Assembly (NCBI GenBank): GCA_009760855.2
Contig: WPIO01000044.1
Location: forward strand, 2,491,393 to 2,555,392
Reading direction: 5' to 3'
Length of the DNA stretch: 64,000 nt
From: Cristatella mucedo
Lineage: Eukaryota; Bryozoa; Phylactolaemata; Cristatellidae
The notes beneath the pieces are model-generated. The model made no database searches. It saw only the letters and a list, made by a program, of their open reading frames with translations, and was not told the DNA's origin. Positions 12,244 to 24,009 of this stretch are shown here, piece after piece; within the stretch, counting starts at the first letter, position 1, and each line of letters begins with the position of its first letter. Both the position numbers and the translations under genes were made by a program.

Positions 12244-14287
12244 CTAATCCGGTTGCTGAGCATCCATGCCGATGCTGCAGGGTTTTGGAAGTAGTGAGCT
12301 CCCTTGCCCTGCCAGGCTTGCCGCGCCTACTCTGGTAACGAATACTGCCACTTCATCTAGCAGAATCTGCATGCCTTGCCTTATGTCGATGACGTATGCT
12401 GTCCGCACTCGCTCATCTATCGTGGGCTCCGGTGTAATAATAAAGTCCGGTTTTAGTACCTCTGTGTTTGTGGAAGCACCTAGCCGAATGATTTGTTCCC
12501 TGCTGTAGGCAATGCCGTTTCGTATAAGACTTCGCTCCAAGGAGTCGACGACGAAGTTGCGACGTTTAATGCGGGCCGGTTTCATCGGCCAGCAGTGCCC
12601 TGAGACGTGGCCCACTGTCTCTGTCGTCTGTTTGCACAAGCGACATCTGACATCGTCCATTGGCCTTGCTTGAGCAAGGCACGCTTTCATTGGCCAAACG
12701 TTGCACCGTAACTTGGCCGCCTTGACCACGTCTCCGTCTCTAATTCTATCGCCGAGCATCCAGCCCGAGGCTGCAGTGTTTCGGAAGTATGACACTACCT
12801 TGCCCTGCCAAGGCTGACGCGCCCACTCAGCAGAATCAGCCTCTGCGTCTGTGGTCTCCCGAGCATTGGTGGTTTCTGACTTCTTCGCCCATTCCGCAGT
12901 AAGAGGGTCGTTCGAGTTCTTAAGCCGCTCAAACAGTCGGCCCTTGAGCCTGGGTATCATCGTCGTGAGACGGTGAACCCCAAGGCCGCCCTCTTTCGCT
13001 TTGCTGTGCAGCATGGCCGTACTGGCATGGGCCGGCAAGTGGTCGCACTTGCGTGCTGCTGCACGTGACACTCGGTCTAGCTCCTCCAACTGCCGGTGGG
13101 TGGGGTCCCGGGCATAGACCAGCTGATACAACAGTCGCGGGATCGCAACCGTGCGTAGCCAGTCTAACCGCTGACGCGGTTTCAGAGGAGCCTGACCAAT
13201 GCGATTGCACCACAACTTCAGGCGCTGCGCCAGGTTTGTTTTTCGGCAGCCGGTACGAAGGGTCAATATTGACACCTAAGTACCGAGTCGTGGTGCCCGG
13301 ATTAACCAGAGGCAGGCGGGTGTCCCCCACGGTCCACGTGACGTCTCGGTTGAGAACGACTGTTTTCGTGTGAACTCCCGCCAGAATCCATCTGATTTGT
13401 TGACATTGAGACGCATGCCCACTTTCTCGACGAAAGATGTTACTTCATCAAGTAGTGTCTGCATCCCACTCTTGGACTCGGATACTAGCGCGATGTCGTC
13501 TGCATACGCCAGCGCACTAAAGTTTGCAGCTGGGGAACAGATACCTTCTCTTGTTGCCAACCTACACATGATAGGGTCCATCGCGATGTTAAACAATAGT
13601 GGAGACAGTGGGTCTCCCTGCTTTACACCCCTCTCAATCGGTATCTGAGCCGTGTTCCCGGTGGCGAGCTGAAAAGAAGTAGTGGCGTTAGTGTACATAT
13701 CCGCCACCACTCGCACGAAGTGCTCGGTATATCCTCATCCGTCGCAGTGCTGATAGTAGGTGCACGTGCGATACTGTGTCGAAGGCTTTTGCGAGATCGA
13801 GCAAGACCACGCCATACGATCTTTGCTGGAGCTTAGCCCACTCCTCTACCTTCCGCAGAAGGAAGACGTTCTCGCTGCAACTGCCTTGACATACAAAACC
13901 ACGTTGCCTGTGGTCGAGATCGACAGCTCCTGACAGCCTGCGAGCCAGCAAGGCCGTGTAGAGCCGCGAAATCGTGGACGCGATGGTCAACGGTCGCCAG
14001 TTATTGATGTCGCCCAGATTGGATGTGGTCTTGGGCAGTAGGATGGATCTACATTCCTTGACCTCTTTCGGCATTTCGCCGCTATAGAGCCATGAGTTAA
14101 ACCAGTTACTCAACACGGCGTCTATTTTGTCCACTGCTTTCAGTTTCCGGAGAGATACTCTGTCCGGTCCTGGAGCGGCGTGGACGTTCGCTTCCCTGAT
14201 GGTATCCCTTACCTCCTCTGGGTCAATTGGCTTCATCAAGTCCTTGGTGTCGCATCGACCATTGTACGGGTATTCTCGCAGGTCCAC
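12244..14287 (-). pseudogene. U7 A2 reverse transcriptase plus truncated RLE (two pieces)
   Basis: The first piece (13,276-13,716, with 13,688-14,287 in another frame) carries the GPDRVSL, LLPK, NWRPLTIAS, DLAKAFDTVSH, GDPLSPLLF and YADD boxes. The second (12,244-13,275) carries the thumb, CCHC finger and RLE start, then the B-derived join segment. Breaks come from one missing T near 13,362, an extra T near 13,236 and a base change near 13,730 relative to the U4 copy. All lie in or near homopolymers. Confidence 0.8.
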
Positions 14288-14413
14288 CTCGCTGAGGCCT
14301 CTTGAGAAGCGCTCCCGATAGGTGGCAGTGACGGCTGCCTGCGAGAGTTTGCACTTATCGTGCGGTTTCGCATCATCTAGGACTTCCCGGATCAGATCGC
14401 GTTTCCGGGTCGT

Positions 14414-15271
14414 TCAGAGCGTTTGCAGCCAGCGGTAGTTCTTCGCTTTGTTTGACAGATCTTGGCGCCTATCCACCCGCCGTAGAGCGGGTGAGTAGGG
14501 ATCAGAACACAGCGTGACTATCTCGCCATACAGGTCTGCGTGGTCAACTGTCTGCCCATTAATCGCTGCATCGAGGCAAAGCAGCGAGAGATCGATGGTG
14601 CTCTCTGGGCCTTCAGTGCACCGGGACCGCCGAAAGGCAGCCCGGCTGACAGTTGCACTTGATTGAGGTCTGGCAGTGATCGGGTTCTCACGTGGCACTG
14701 GCCCCTGCTCGTCCTCTGGTTGTCTCAATCGTGAGAACGTTAGCTGTCGCTCAGCTCGGGGCTTGAGGCTACGCCGTTTGTCGTTGACCTGATGGCGGGT
14801 CACACCTTGGCCTATAGCGTCAGCCATTAGCTTGTTGATGTTCCCCTCGGTGGCAAAGGTGCCTTCAAGGTCTACGAGTCTCTCGGACTTCTGCGGTGTC
14901 CAGATGGTCCGAGCGACCGCTACCGCCAGTTGCTTCCGTTTCGGGTCTTTCCGTGCCTTTCCGGCGCCGTTCATTGGCAGCAACCGGGTGTCGAGAGTTC
15001 TCATGCTGAGATAGCCCCCGAGAGGTGGCAAATTTCAGCCCACAGATGGTACATTCGCATCGACACTCGTCTACTTCTCCCCCATGTTGAGAGCGCACAT
15101 GGGTAGACAGTCCTGACCTCGACAGATATTGTCTGCCACAGTACTTACACGCCAAGGATGGACCAGGGCGGATTTCTTGTGATGCTGCACGTCCATCGAT
15201 GCCGGGGCTGTTTCGCTGCAGCCGCCCGGGTCCAGCCGCCCGGATGCATAAATGGTGTTGTTGTGCTGCAT
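14414..15271 (-). pseudogene. U7 A2 N-terminal region with zinc fingers 1-2 deleted
   Basis: The first 30 or so codons (MQHNNTIYASG... to SMDVQH) are joined at about 15,180 directly to the segment before the third zinc finger. The first (CCHH) and second (CCHC) fingers present in U4 are therefore absent, and the join changes frame. The third and fourth fingers, the Myb-like motif (NINKLMADAIGQGVTRHQV) and the linker down to the conserved TGA remain open (14,414-15,031). Confidence 0.8.
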
Positions 15272-17016
15272 TAAGGTGTTTACAGGTTTGTCGCATTCTG
15301 CCGCGGACCTGTAACCGCACTTTCAGCTGTAACCTTCTGGAATTGACCAGACTGCGGGGTCCTCTGGAACCCGTCGCAGGAGGCAGTTTGCAGTGCTTGC
15401 GTGGATGTGCCCCAGTCCACTATGTTTGTTGATGTTATTTGGGTTATGAACTAAGTTAGCCGTGTGCACATAGGTGTTGGTAGAGCCAGTGGGTGCCAAT
15501 CCCGATTCTTTCTTTATAATACCAGCTCTTTGTTTTTCAGCCAAGCCCACTGGCTCCAATTACGATGCTTATGATTTCTACTCGACTCACTTTAAGTTTG
15601 TCACAAATGTAGTCTTTTAGTGGTCGATACGTAGCTACTTTCCTTTCACGTGCCTTGGCTAGTGGGGTCTTGTCTTCGAAGGTCACAACCGGGTCGATGA
15701 CGTATGCTGTCCGAACTGGTTTGTCCTTCGTGGGCTCTGTGTGTGTAATAATCAGGTCCGGTTTAAGTACCTGTGTTTGTGGAAGTACCTAGCCCGATGA
15801 TTGGCTCCCTGCTGAAGGCAATGCCTTTTCTTTCTAGACTCTGAATGAGGGAGTCAACAACCCAATTATGCCTTGATATGCAAGGCCGGTTAGGTTTAAT
15901 ATAATTCATTCATTTATATATGGTTTCTCGCAGTATCCTGAGATGTGGCCCACTGTTTCTGCCGTTCGTTTGCATAGGCGGCACGAAACATCCTCCATTG
16001 GTCTGGTTTGGGCCAGACACGTTTAAAACTGGCCATAAGTTGCATCGTAGTTTTATGGCCTTCACCACATCCCCATCGCTATCCCTGCGCCTCCGGTTGC
16101 TGAGCATCCGTGCCGATGCTGCAGGGTTTTTTTGGAAGTAGTGAGCTCCCTTGCCCTGCCAGGCTTGACACGCCCACTGGTCTGTCGCCCTAGTGGTCTC
16201 CCCTGTATTGTTGTGTTCTTGTGTCGTATTCCGTGCCCACAGACTAGTCACGGGATCCGTTGAACGGCTTAGGCGTTCAAACATGCGATCTTTTAGTCTG
16301 GGAATCATCTGAGTGGGCTGATGAACTCCCAGACCCCCTTCTCGAACTTTGCAGTGGAGCATGGCAGAGCTTGCGCTCTTTGGTAGATGAAACCAGTCTC
16401 TCACTGCCGATCGTGCCACTGTGTCTAGCTCCTCTAATTGCCTCCGGCTTGGATCCCGGGCATAGACCAGCTCGTACAGCATTCGCGGTACGGCCACTGA
16501 GTGCAGTAGGTCCAGCCGCTGTCGCGGCTTCAGAGGAGCCTGACTAATTCTGTTCGCCCACAATTCCAGCAGCTGAGTAAGGTTGGCTTTACTCAGCCGG
16601 TACGTGGGATCGATGGCGACTCCCAGGTAGCGGGTTGTTGTTCCTGGTCGAACTAGTGGTAAATTTTGTGTGTTTCCCCACTGTCCATTCCACCCCGTGG
16701 TTGGTTATGGCTGTTTTAACGGTGAACTCTCTCCAGAAACCGTCCGCTCTTGTTTACGTTCAGTGCCATGCCCTACTCTGCTGACGAACACTGCCACTTC
16801 ATCTATCAGAGTCTGCATGCCTGTTTTTTAGAGGCGCACACGAGGGCGATGTCATCCGCTTACGCAAGCGCACTAAAGCTCCCAGCAGGCGACCTTACTC
16901 CTTCCAGAAGGTTAAGCCTGGACATCAGAGGGTCAAGGGCGATGCTAAATAGCAGAGGCGAAAGGGGATCGCCCTGCTCGACGACTCCTCTCTGTATATT
17001 AATAGGGTCCATGTTT

Positions 17017-17036
17017 CCCCCCCCCCCCCCCCCCCC
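17017..17036. repeat. poly(C) tract, B palm site (U6)
   Basis: Twenty C at the same gene position as 10,478-10,497. Confidence 0.9.
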
Positions 17037-17497
17037 GTCGCTAACTGGAAAGCCGTCGTGGCTCCCACATACATGTTTGACACCACCGTAATGAAACGGT
17101 CTGGGACGCCCATCCGGACAAGTGCACTGGTTAGGTGCACATGTGCCATGGTGTCAAAGGTCTCCTTGCAATATCAAGGAAAACCATGCCATACGATTGC
17201 CTCTCAGCCTTGGCCCATTTCTCTACCTGGCGTAGTAGGAAGATATTTTCGCTACAACTACCAGAGCATACGAAGCCTCTCTGTCTCGTATCTAGCTGAA
17301 CAGCAGTCGACAGTCTCTTTGCCAGTAGAGACGTGTACATGCGTGATACAGTCGAGGCTATGGTCAGTGGGCGCCAGTTGCTGATGTCGTCCAGATGTTT
17401 GTCTGTCTTAGGCAGTAGAATGGATCTGCAGCCTTTGACCTCTTCAGCCATCTCCCCACTATAGAGCCAAGCATTTAACCAGTTGGTCGGTACGTGC

Positions 17498-17540
17498 TTT
17501 TTTTTTTTTTTTTTTTTTTCCCCCCCCCCCCCCCCCCCCC
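17498..17540. repeat. poly(T)-poly(C) tract, B finger site (U6)
   Basis: Twenty-two T followed by twenty-one C. In sister units the T block is the ordinary sequence 'tctattttgtttattgatt', so this copy has lost coding bases to two abutting homopolymers. This looks like a base-calling or consensus failure. Confidence 0.9.
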
Positions 17541-18170
17541 GCAGTGTTATTTTGTCAGGCCCTGGGGCAGCGTGGGAGTTGGAGTTTCGAATGGCCTCCT
17601 TTACTTCATCCGGACTAAACTGGCACCATCAGCTCACTGGCGTCACATTCACCCGAATATGGACAGTCGCTAAGGTCAACATCTCCAGGGCCCCCTCAGA
17701 AGCGTTCTCGGTATGTGCTTGTGACATGATCCTTAGCGAGCCCACATCTCGGTTGTGGGGCCCTTTTTGTCGTCCAGGATTTCCCGTATGAGGTCGTGTT
17801 TGCAGGATTTCCAAAGTTCCTGTGTTCTTTTATAGGATGCTGCTTTGCTTGAGGGGTCTTTACGGCGAGTGGCCCTACGTACGCTGGACCTCTCTTTATT
17901 TACACAGGCTTTCCATAACTCCGCCAGAAGCTTAGAGTCATCGGAGATGGTTTTCACCGGCCAGAGCTGCATCGAGGCATTGCAGCGAGAGTGTTACTAG
18001 ACATTCTGGCCCTTCGTTACACCTCGCCTCCTGCCATTTCTCTCTATCGAGCAGGATTTCATTTGGTGACTCGGGAAGCTCGTTTGGGTTCTCATCTGTT
18101 TGGGGCCAGACACGTTTGAATTGGCCATAAGTGGCATCGTAGTTTTATGGCCTTGACCACATCCCCATCG

Positions 18171-20217
18171 CTAATCCGGTTGCTGAGCATCCATGCCGAT
18201 GCTGCAGGGTTTTGGAAGTAGTGAGCTCCCTTGCCCTGCCAGGCTTGACGCGCCCACTCTGCTAACGAATACTGCCACTTCATCTAGCAGAATCTGCATG
18301 CCTTGCCTTATGTGGATGACGTATGCTGTCCGCACTCGCTCATCTATCGTGGGCTCCGGTGTAATAATCAAGTCCGGTTTTAGTACCTCTGTGTTTGTGG
18401 AAGCACCTAGCCGAATGATTTGTTCCCTGCGGTAGGCAATGCCGTTTCGTATAAGACTTCGCTCCAAGGAGTCGACGACGAAGTTGTGACGTTCGATGCG
18501 GGCCGGTTTCATCGGCCCGCAGTGCCCTGAGACGTGGCCCACTGTCTCTGTCGTCTGTTTGCGCAAGCGACATCTGACATCTTCCACTGGCCTTGCTTGA
18601 GCAAGGCACGCTTTCATTGGCCAAAGGTTGCATCGTAACTTGGCCGCCTTGACCACGTCTCCGTCTCTAATTCTGTCGCCGAGCATCCAGCCCGAGGCTG
18701 CAGTTTTCGGAAGTATGACACTCCCTTACCCTGCCAAGGCTGACGCGCCCACTCAGCAGAATCAGCCTCTGCGTCTGTGTTCTCCCGAGCATTGATGGTC
18801 TCCGACTTCCTCGCCCATTCTGCCGTGAGAGGGTCGTTTGAGTTCTTAAGCCGCTCAAGCAGTCGGCCCTTGAGCCTGGGTATCATCGTCGTGAGACGGT
18901 GAACCCCAAGGCCGCCCTCTTTCGATTTGCTGTGCAGCATGGCCGTACTGGCATGGGCCGGCAAGTGGTACCACTTGCGTGCGGCTGCACGTGACACTCG
19001 GTCTAGCTCCTCCAACTGCCGGCAGGTGGGGTCCCGGGCATAGGCCAGCTGATGCGACAGTCGCGGGATCGCAACCGTGCGTAGCAAGTCTAACCGCTGA
19101 CGCGGTTTCAGAGGAGCTTGACCAATGCGATTGCACCACAACTTCAGGCGCTGCGCCAGGTTGTTTCTCGGCAGCCGGTACGAAGGGTCAATATTGACAC
19201 TACCTAGTATCGAGTCGTGGTGCCCGGATTAACCAGAGGCAGGCGGTTGTCCCCCACGGTCCACGTGACGTCTCGGTTGAGAACGACTGTTTTTCGTGTG
19301 AACTCCCGCCAGAATCCATCTGATTTCGTGACGTTGAGACGCATGCCCACTTTCTCGACGAAAGATGTTACTTCATCAAGTAGTGTCTGCATCCCACTCT
19401 TGGACTCGGATACTAGCGCGATGTCGTCTGCATACGCCAGCGCACACTAAAGTTTGCAGCTGGGGAACAGATACCTTCTCTTGTTGCCAACCTACACATG
19501 AGAGGGTCCATCGCGATGTTAAACAATAGTGGAGACAGTGGGTCTCCCTGCTTTACACCCCTCTCAATCGGTATCTGAGCCGCGTTCCCCGGTGGCGAGC
19601 TGGAAAGAAGCAGTGGCGTTAGTGTACATATCCGCCACCACTCGCACGAAGTGCTCGGATATCCTCATCCGTCGCAGTGCTGATAGTAGGTGCACGTGCG
19701 ATACTGTGTCGAAGGCTTTTGCGAGATCGAGCAAGACCACGCCGTGCGATCTTTGCTGGAGCTTAGCCCACTCCTCTACCTTCCGCAGAAGGAAGACGTT
19801 CTCGCTGCAACTGCCTTGACATACGAAACCACGTTGCCTGTGGTCGAGATCGACAGCTCGTGACAGCCTGCGAGCCAGCAAGGCCGTGTAGGGTCGCGAA
19901 ATCGTGGACGCGATGGTCAACGGTCGCCAGTTATTGATGTCGCCCAGATTGGATGTGGTCTTGGGCAGTAGAGTGGATCTACATTCCTTGACCTCCTTCG
20001 GCATTTCGCCGCTATAGAGCCATGAGTTAAACCACTTACTCAACGCGGCGTCTATTTTGTCCACCGCTTTCAGTTTCCGGAGAGATACTCTGTCCGGTCC
20101 TGGAGCGGCGTGGACGTTCGCTTCCCTGATGGTATCCCTTACCTCCTCTGGGTCAATTGGCTTCATCAACTCCTTGGTATCGCATCGACCATCATACGGG
20201 TATTCTCGCAGGTCCAC
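18171..20217 (-). pseudogene. U6 A1 reverse transcriptase plus truncated RLE (three frames)
   Basis: Fingers and palm are open from 20,217 to about 19,590 (217 codons, to FQLATG). An extra C near 19,590 breaks the frame. The YADD segment (about 19,400-19,450) carries a two-base insertion, and a two-base insertion near 19,201 breaks YLGVN. The thumb and CCHC parts (18,614-19,141 and 18,171-18,686) are separated by a one-base loss near 18,704. Otherwise the sequence matches the 680-codon copy at 40,914. Confidence 0.8.
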
Positions 20218-20343
20218 CTCGCTGAGGCCTCTTGAGAAGCGCTCCCGATAGGTGGCAGTGACGGCTGCCTGCGAGAGTATGCACTTATCGTGCGGTTTCG
20301 CATCATCTAGGACTTCCCGGATCAGATCGCGTTTCCGGGTCGT

Positions 20344-21548
20344 TCAGAGCGTTGGCGGCCAGCGGTAGTTCTTCGCTTTGTTTGACAGATCTTGGCGCCT
20401 ATCCACCCGCCGTAGAGCGGGTGAGTAGGGATCAGAACACAGCGTGACTATCTCGCCATACAGGTCTGCGTGGTCAACTGTCTGCCCATTAATCGCTGCA
20501 TCGAGGCAAAGCAGCGAGAGATCGATGATGCTCTCTGGGCCTTCAGTGCACCGGGACCGCCGAAAGGCAGCCCGGCTGACAGTTGCACTTGATTGAGGTC
20601 TAGCAGTGATCGGGTTCTCACGTGGCACTGGCCCCTGCTCGTCCTCTGGTTGTCTCAATCGTGAGAACGTTAGCTGTCGCTCCGCTCGGCGCTTGAGGCT
20701 ACGCCGTTTGTCGTTGACCTGATGGCGGGTCACACCTTGGCCTATAGCGTCAGCCATGAGCTTGTTGATGTTCCCCTCGGTGGCAAATGTGCCTTCAAGG
20801 TCTACGAGTCTCTCGGACTTTTGCGGTGTCCAGATGGTCGGACAGCGACCGCTAGCGCCAGTTGCTTCCGTTTCGGGTCTTTCCGTGCCTTTCCTGCGCC
20901 GTTCATTGGCAGCAACCGGGTGTCGAGAGAGTTGTCATGCTGAGATAGATAGGCCCCGAGAGAGGTGGCAAATTTCAGCCCACATATGGTACATTCGTAT
21001 CGACACTCGTCTACTTCTCCCCCATGTTGAGAGCGCACATGGGTAGACAGTCCTGACCTCGACAGATATTGCCTGCCACAGTACTTACACGCCAAGGATG
21101 GACCGGGGCGGATTTCTTCTGGGCAGTTTGCTTTCATGGCAGCATTTCTACACTTTGAGGCATGTATCTGTGCTCCATGCAAGAGGTCTCTGCAGTTCCT
21201 GCACGTTGGACACCGATATTTGACCTCACACTTATGGTGGTCTTGGAGGTGGGTCGAGTATTCTCTTAGACTAACGAGAGTTAGCTTGCAGCGAATACAG
21301 TTCCACGTGACGTCTTTGGCTATAGTCAGTGTGACCTGATCGCCCGTCACTTCAGCTATGCCACTTAAGTTAGGAGTCTCGCGTTCAAGATCCGCTCCAC
21401 TTATGAGGCTCTCAGAGTTAGGTGGAGTCGGTCCGGCCAGTAGTATGGTGCCAGATCGATGCTGCACGTCCATCGATGCCGGGGCTGTTTCGCTGCAGCC
21501 GCCCGGGTCCAGCCGCCCGGATGCAAAAATGCGGTTGTTGTGCTGCAT
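20344..21548 (-). pseudogene. U6 A1 N-terminal zinc-finger/Myb region (frameshifted)
   Basis: Zinc-finger frame 20,802-21,548 (four finger motifs, then read-through in a wrong frame). Myb/linker frame 20,344-20,757 is preceded by the complement of 'gtcagccat'. The break lies at the A1-specific 'gagatagata' insertion just after the fourth finger. Confidence 0.8.
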
Positions 21549-22529
21549 TTATTGTGTACAGGTTTGTCGCATTCTGCCGCGGACCTGTAACCGCACCATC
21601 AGTCATAACCTTCTGGAATAGACCAGACTGCCGGGTCCTCTGGAACCCGTCGCAGGAGGCAGTTTGCAGTGGTTGCGTGGATGTGACCCAGTCCACTAGG
21701 TGTGTCGCTGTAATTTGGTTATGAACTAAGTATAGGTGCACATAGGTGTTGGTAGAGCCAGTGGGTGCCAATCCCGATTCTTTCTTTATAATACCAGCTC
21801 TTTGTTTTTCAACCAACCCCACTGGCTCCAATTACGATGCTTATGATTTCTACTCGACTCACTTTAAGTTTGTCACAAATGTAGTCTTTTAGTGGTCGAT
21901 ACGTAGCTACTTTCCTTTCATGTGCCTTGGCTAGTGGGGTCTTGTCTTCGAAGGTCACAACCGGGTCGATGACGTATGCTGTCCGAACTGGTTTGTCCTT
22001 CGTGGGCTCTGGTGTAATAATGAGGTCCGGTTTAAGTACCTGTGTTTGTGGAAGTACCTAGCCCGATGATTGGCTCCCTGCTGAAGGCAATGCCTTTTCT
22101 TTCTAGACTCTGAATTAGGGAGTCAACAAACCCAATTATGCCTTGATATGCAAGGCCGGTTAGGTTTAATATAATTCATTTATATATGGTTTCTCGCAGT
22201 ATCCTGAGATGTGGCCCACTGTTTCTGCCGTTCGTTTGCATAGGCGGCACGAAACATCCTCCACTGGTCTGGTTTTTGGGCCAGACACGTTTGAATTGGC
22301 CATAAGTGGCATCGTAGTTTTATGGCCTTGACCACATCCCCATCGCTAATCCGTTGCTGAGCATCCATGCCGATGCTGCAGGGTTTTGGAAGTAGTGAGC
22401 TCCCTTGCCCTGCCAGGCTTGACGCGCCCACTCGCCTGGACATCAGAGGGTCAAGGGCGATGCTAAATAGCAGAGGCGAAAGGGGATCGCCCTGCTCGAC
22501 TCCTCTCTGTATATTAATAGGGTCCATGT

Positions 22530-22553
22530 CCCCCCCCCCCCCCCCCCCCCCCC
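22530..22553. repeat. poly(C) tract, B palm site (U5)
   Basis: Twenty-four C at the same gene position as in U3, U4, U6 and U7. Confidence 0.9.
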
Positions 22554-23043
22554 GTCGCTAACTGGAAAGCCGTCGTGGCTCCCACATACATGTTTGACAC
22601 CACCGTAATGAAACGGTCTGGGACGCCCATCCGGACAAGTGCACTGGTTAGGTGCACATGTGCCATGGTGTCAAAGGTCTCCTTGCAATATCAAGGAAAA
22701 CCATGCCATACGAAACGATTGCCTCTCAGCCTTGGCCCATTTCTCTACCTGGCGTAGTAGGAAGATATTTTCGCTACAACTACCAGAGCATACGAAGCCT
22801 CTCTGTCTCGTATCTAGCTGAACAGCAGTCGACAGTCTCTTTGCCAGTAGAGACGTGTACATGCGTGATACAGTCGAGGCTATGGTCAGTGGGCGCCAGT
22901 TGCTGATGTCGTCCAGATGTTTGTCTGTCTTAGGCAGTAGAATGGATCTGCAGCCTTTGACCTCTTCAGCCATCTCCCCACTATAGAGCCAAGCATTTAA
23001 CCAGTTGGTCAGTACGTGCTCTATTTTGTTTTATTGATTTTAG

Positions 23044-23067
23044 CCCCCCCCCCCCCCCCCCCCCCCC
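23044..23067. repeat. poly(C) tract, B finger site (U5)
   Basis: Twenty-four C replacing the CTCCCG of B0. Confidence 0.9.
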
Positions 23068-24009
23068 GCAGTGTTATTTTGTCAGGCCCTGGGGCAGCGT
23101 GGGAGTTGGAGTTTCGAATGGCCTCCTTTACTTCATCCGGACTAACTGGCACCATCAGCTCACTGGCGTCACATTCACCCGAATATGGACAGTCGCTAAG
23201 GTCAACATCTCCAGGGCCCCCTCAGAAGCGTTCTCGGTATGTGCTTGTGACATGATCCTTAGCGAGCCCACATCTCGGTTGTGGGGCCCTTTTTGTCGTC
23301 CAGGATTTCCCGTATGAGGTCGTGTTTGCAGGATTTCCAAAGTTCCTGTGTTCTTTTATAGGATGCTGCTTTGCTTGAGGGGTCTTTTACGGCGAGTGGC
23401 CCTACGTACGCTGGACCTCTCTTTATTTACACAGGCTTTCCATAACTCCGCCAGAAGCTTAGAGTCATCGGAGATGGTTTCACCGGCCAGAGCTGCATCG
23501 AGGCATTGCAGCGAGAGTGTTACTAGACATTCTGGCCCTTCGTTACACCTCGCCTCCTGCCATTTCTCTCTATCGAGCAGGATTTCATTTGGTGACTCGG
23601 GAAGCTCGTTTGGGTTCTCATCTATTTGTGGCCCTGCTTCCGTTGTCTCGTCACTCGCTCTACTAGACTCCGATGAGAATGCGAGATGTCTAGAGGTTAC
23701 ACTGCGTGTGATGTTTTTTTTTTTTCCACGCGACCTGATGACGGGTCACACCTTCACCTAGAGCATTGGCGATGGCCCCATTAATATAGGTAACGCCTTT
23801 GCTTTTCAACTCGGTTTCGAGTTCACGCAGTTTCTGTACCTTTCTAGGGGTACATATCTTTTGCCTGATATTCGCTCCACTGTTGTCAGGATTCTGACCG
23901 TGATTCTAGCGTCCAGATGGATTTCCTATTCTGAGCTCATTGGCTACCACACGTTTGAATTGGCCATAAGTGGCATCGTAGTTTTATGGCCTTGACCACA
24001 TCCCCATCG

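Larger units (their letters stand above)
9007..15271 (-). mobile_element. U7: A2 + B dimer unit (6.27 kb)
   Basis: A2 subtype head (MQHNNTIYASG, PYNGRCDTKD) followed by a full-order B. It is the counterpart of U4 in the 18.5-kb higher-order repeat. It differs from U4 by a deletion in the A2 zinc fingers and by a different B internal deletion. Confidence 0.85.
15537..18100 (-). pseudogene. U6 lineage B, RT to RLE, 5'-truncated
   Basis: The A join segment passes at about 18,100 straight into the B linker (ENPNELPESPN). B zinc fingers and the Myb motif are missing. RT fingers lie at 17,131-17,451 and palm at 16,850-17,010 (YADD tyrosine codon is TAA). Thumb and CCHC region (15,910-16,563: NRISQAPLKPRQR, EGGLGVHQPT) are complete but contain an in-frame insertion after NR (extra arginines). 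The RLE end follows to 15,537. Homopolymer tracts at 17,017-17,036 and 17,498-17,540 break the frame. Confidence 0.8.
15272..21548 (-). mobile_element. U6: A1 + 5'-shortened B dimer unit (6.28 kb)
   Basis: An A1 head followed by a B that lacks its own zinc fingers and Myb motif but keeps the full RT thumb. It is the counterpart of U3 in the 18.5-kb higher-order repeat: both share the B subtype read PAASARMLSN and the 3' end subtype read MEPVGLAEKQ. Confidence 0.85.
21809..23940 (-). pseudogene. U5 lineage B, zinc fingers and RT palm/thumb deleted
   Basis: Entered from the A join segment at IQTC (about 23,945) directly into the VANELRIGNPSG stretch after the B fingers. The Myb/linker follows, then RT fingers (22,671-22,973) with a four-base insertion near 22,712. 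Then comes GDPLSPLLFSIALDPLMSR joined to the WARQAWQGKG segment (about 22,434), so YADD and thumb are gone. CCHC and RLE end follow, to 21,809. Homopolymers: 22,530-22,553, 23,044-23,067 and a run of T near 23,714-23,725. Confidence 0.8.
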
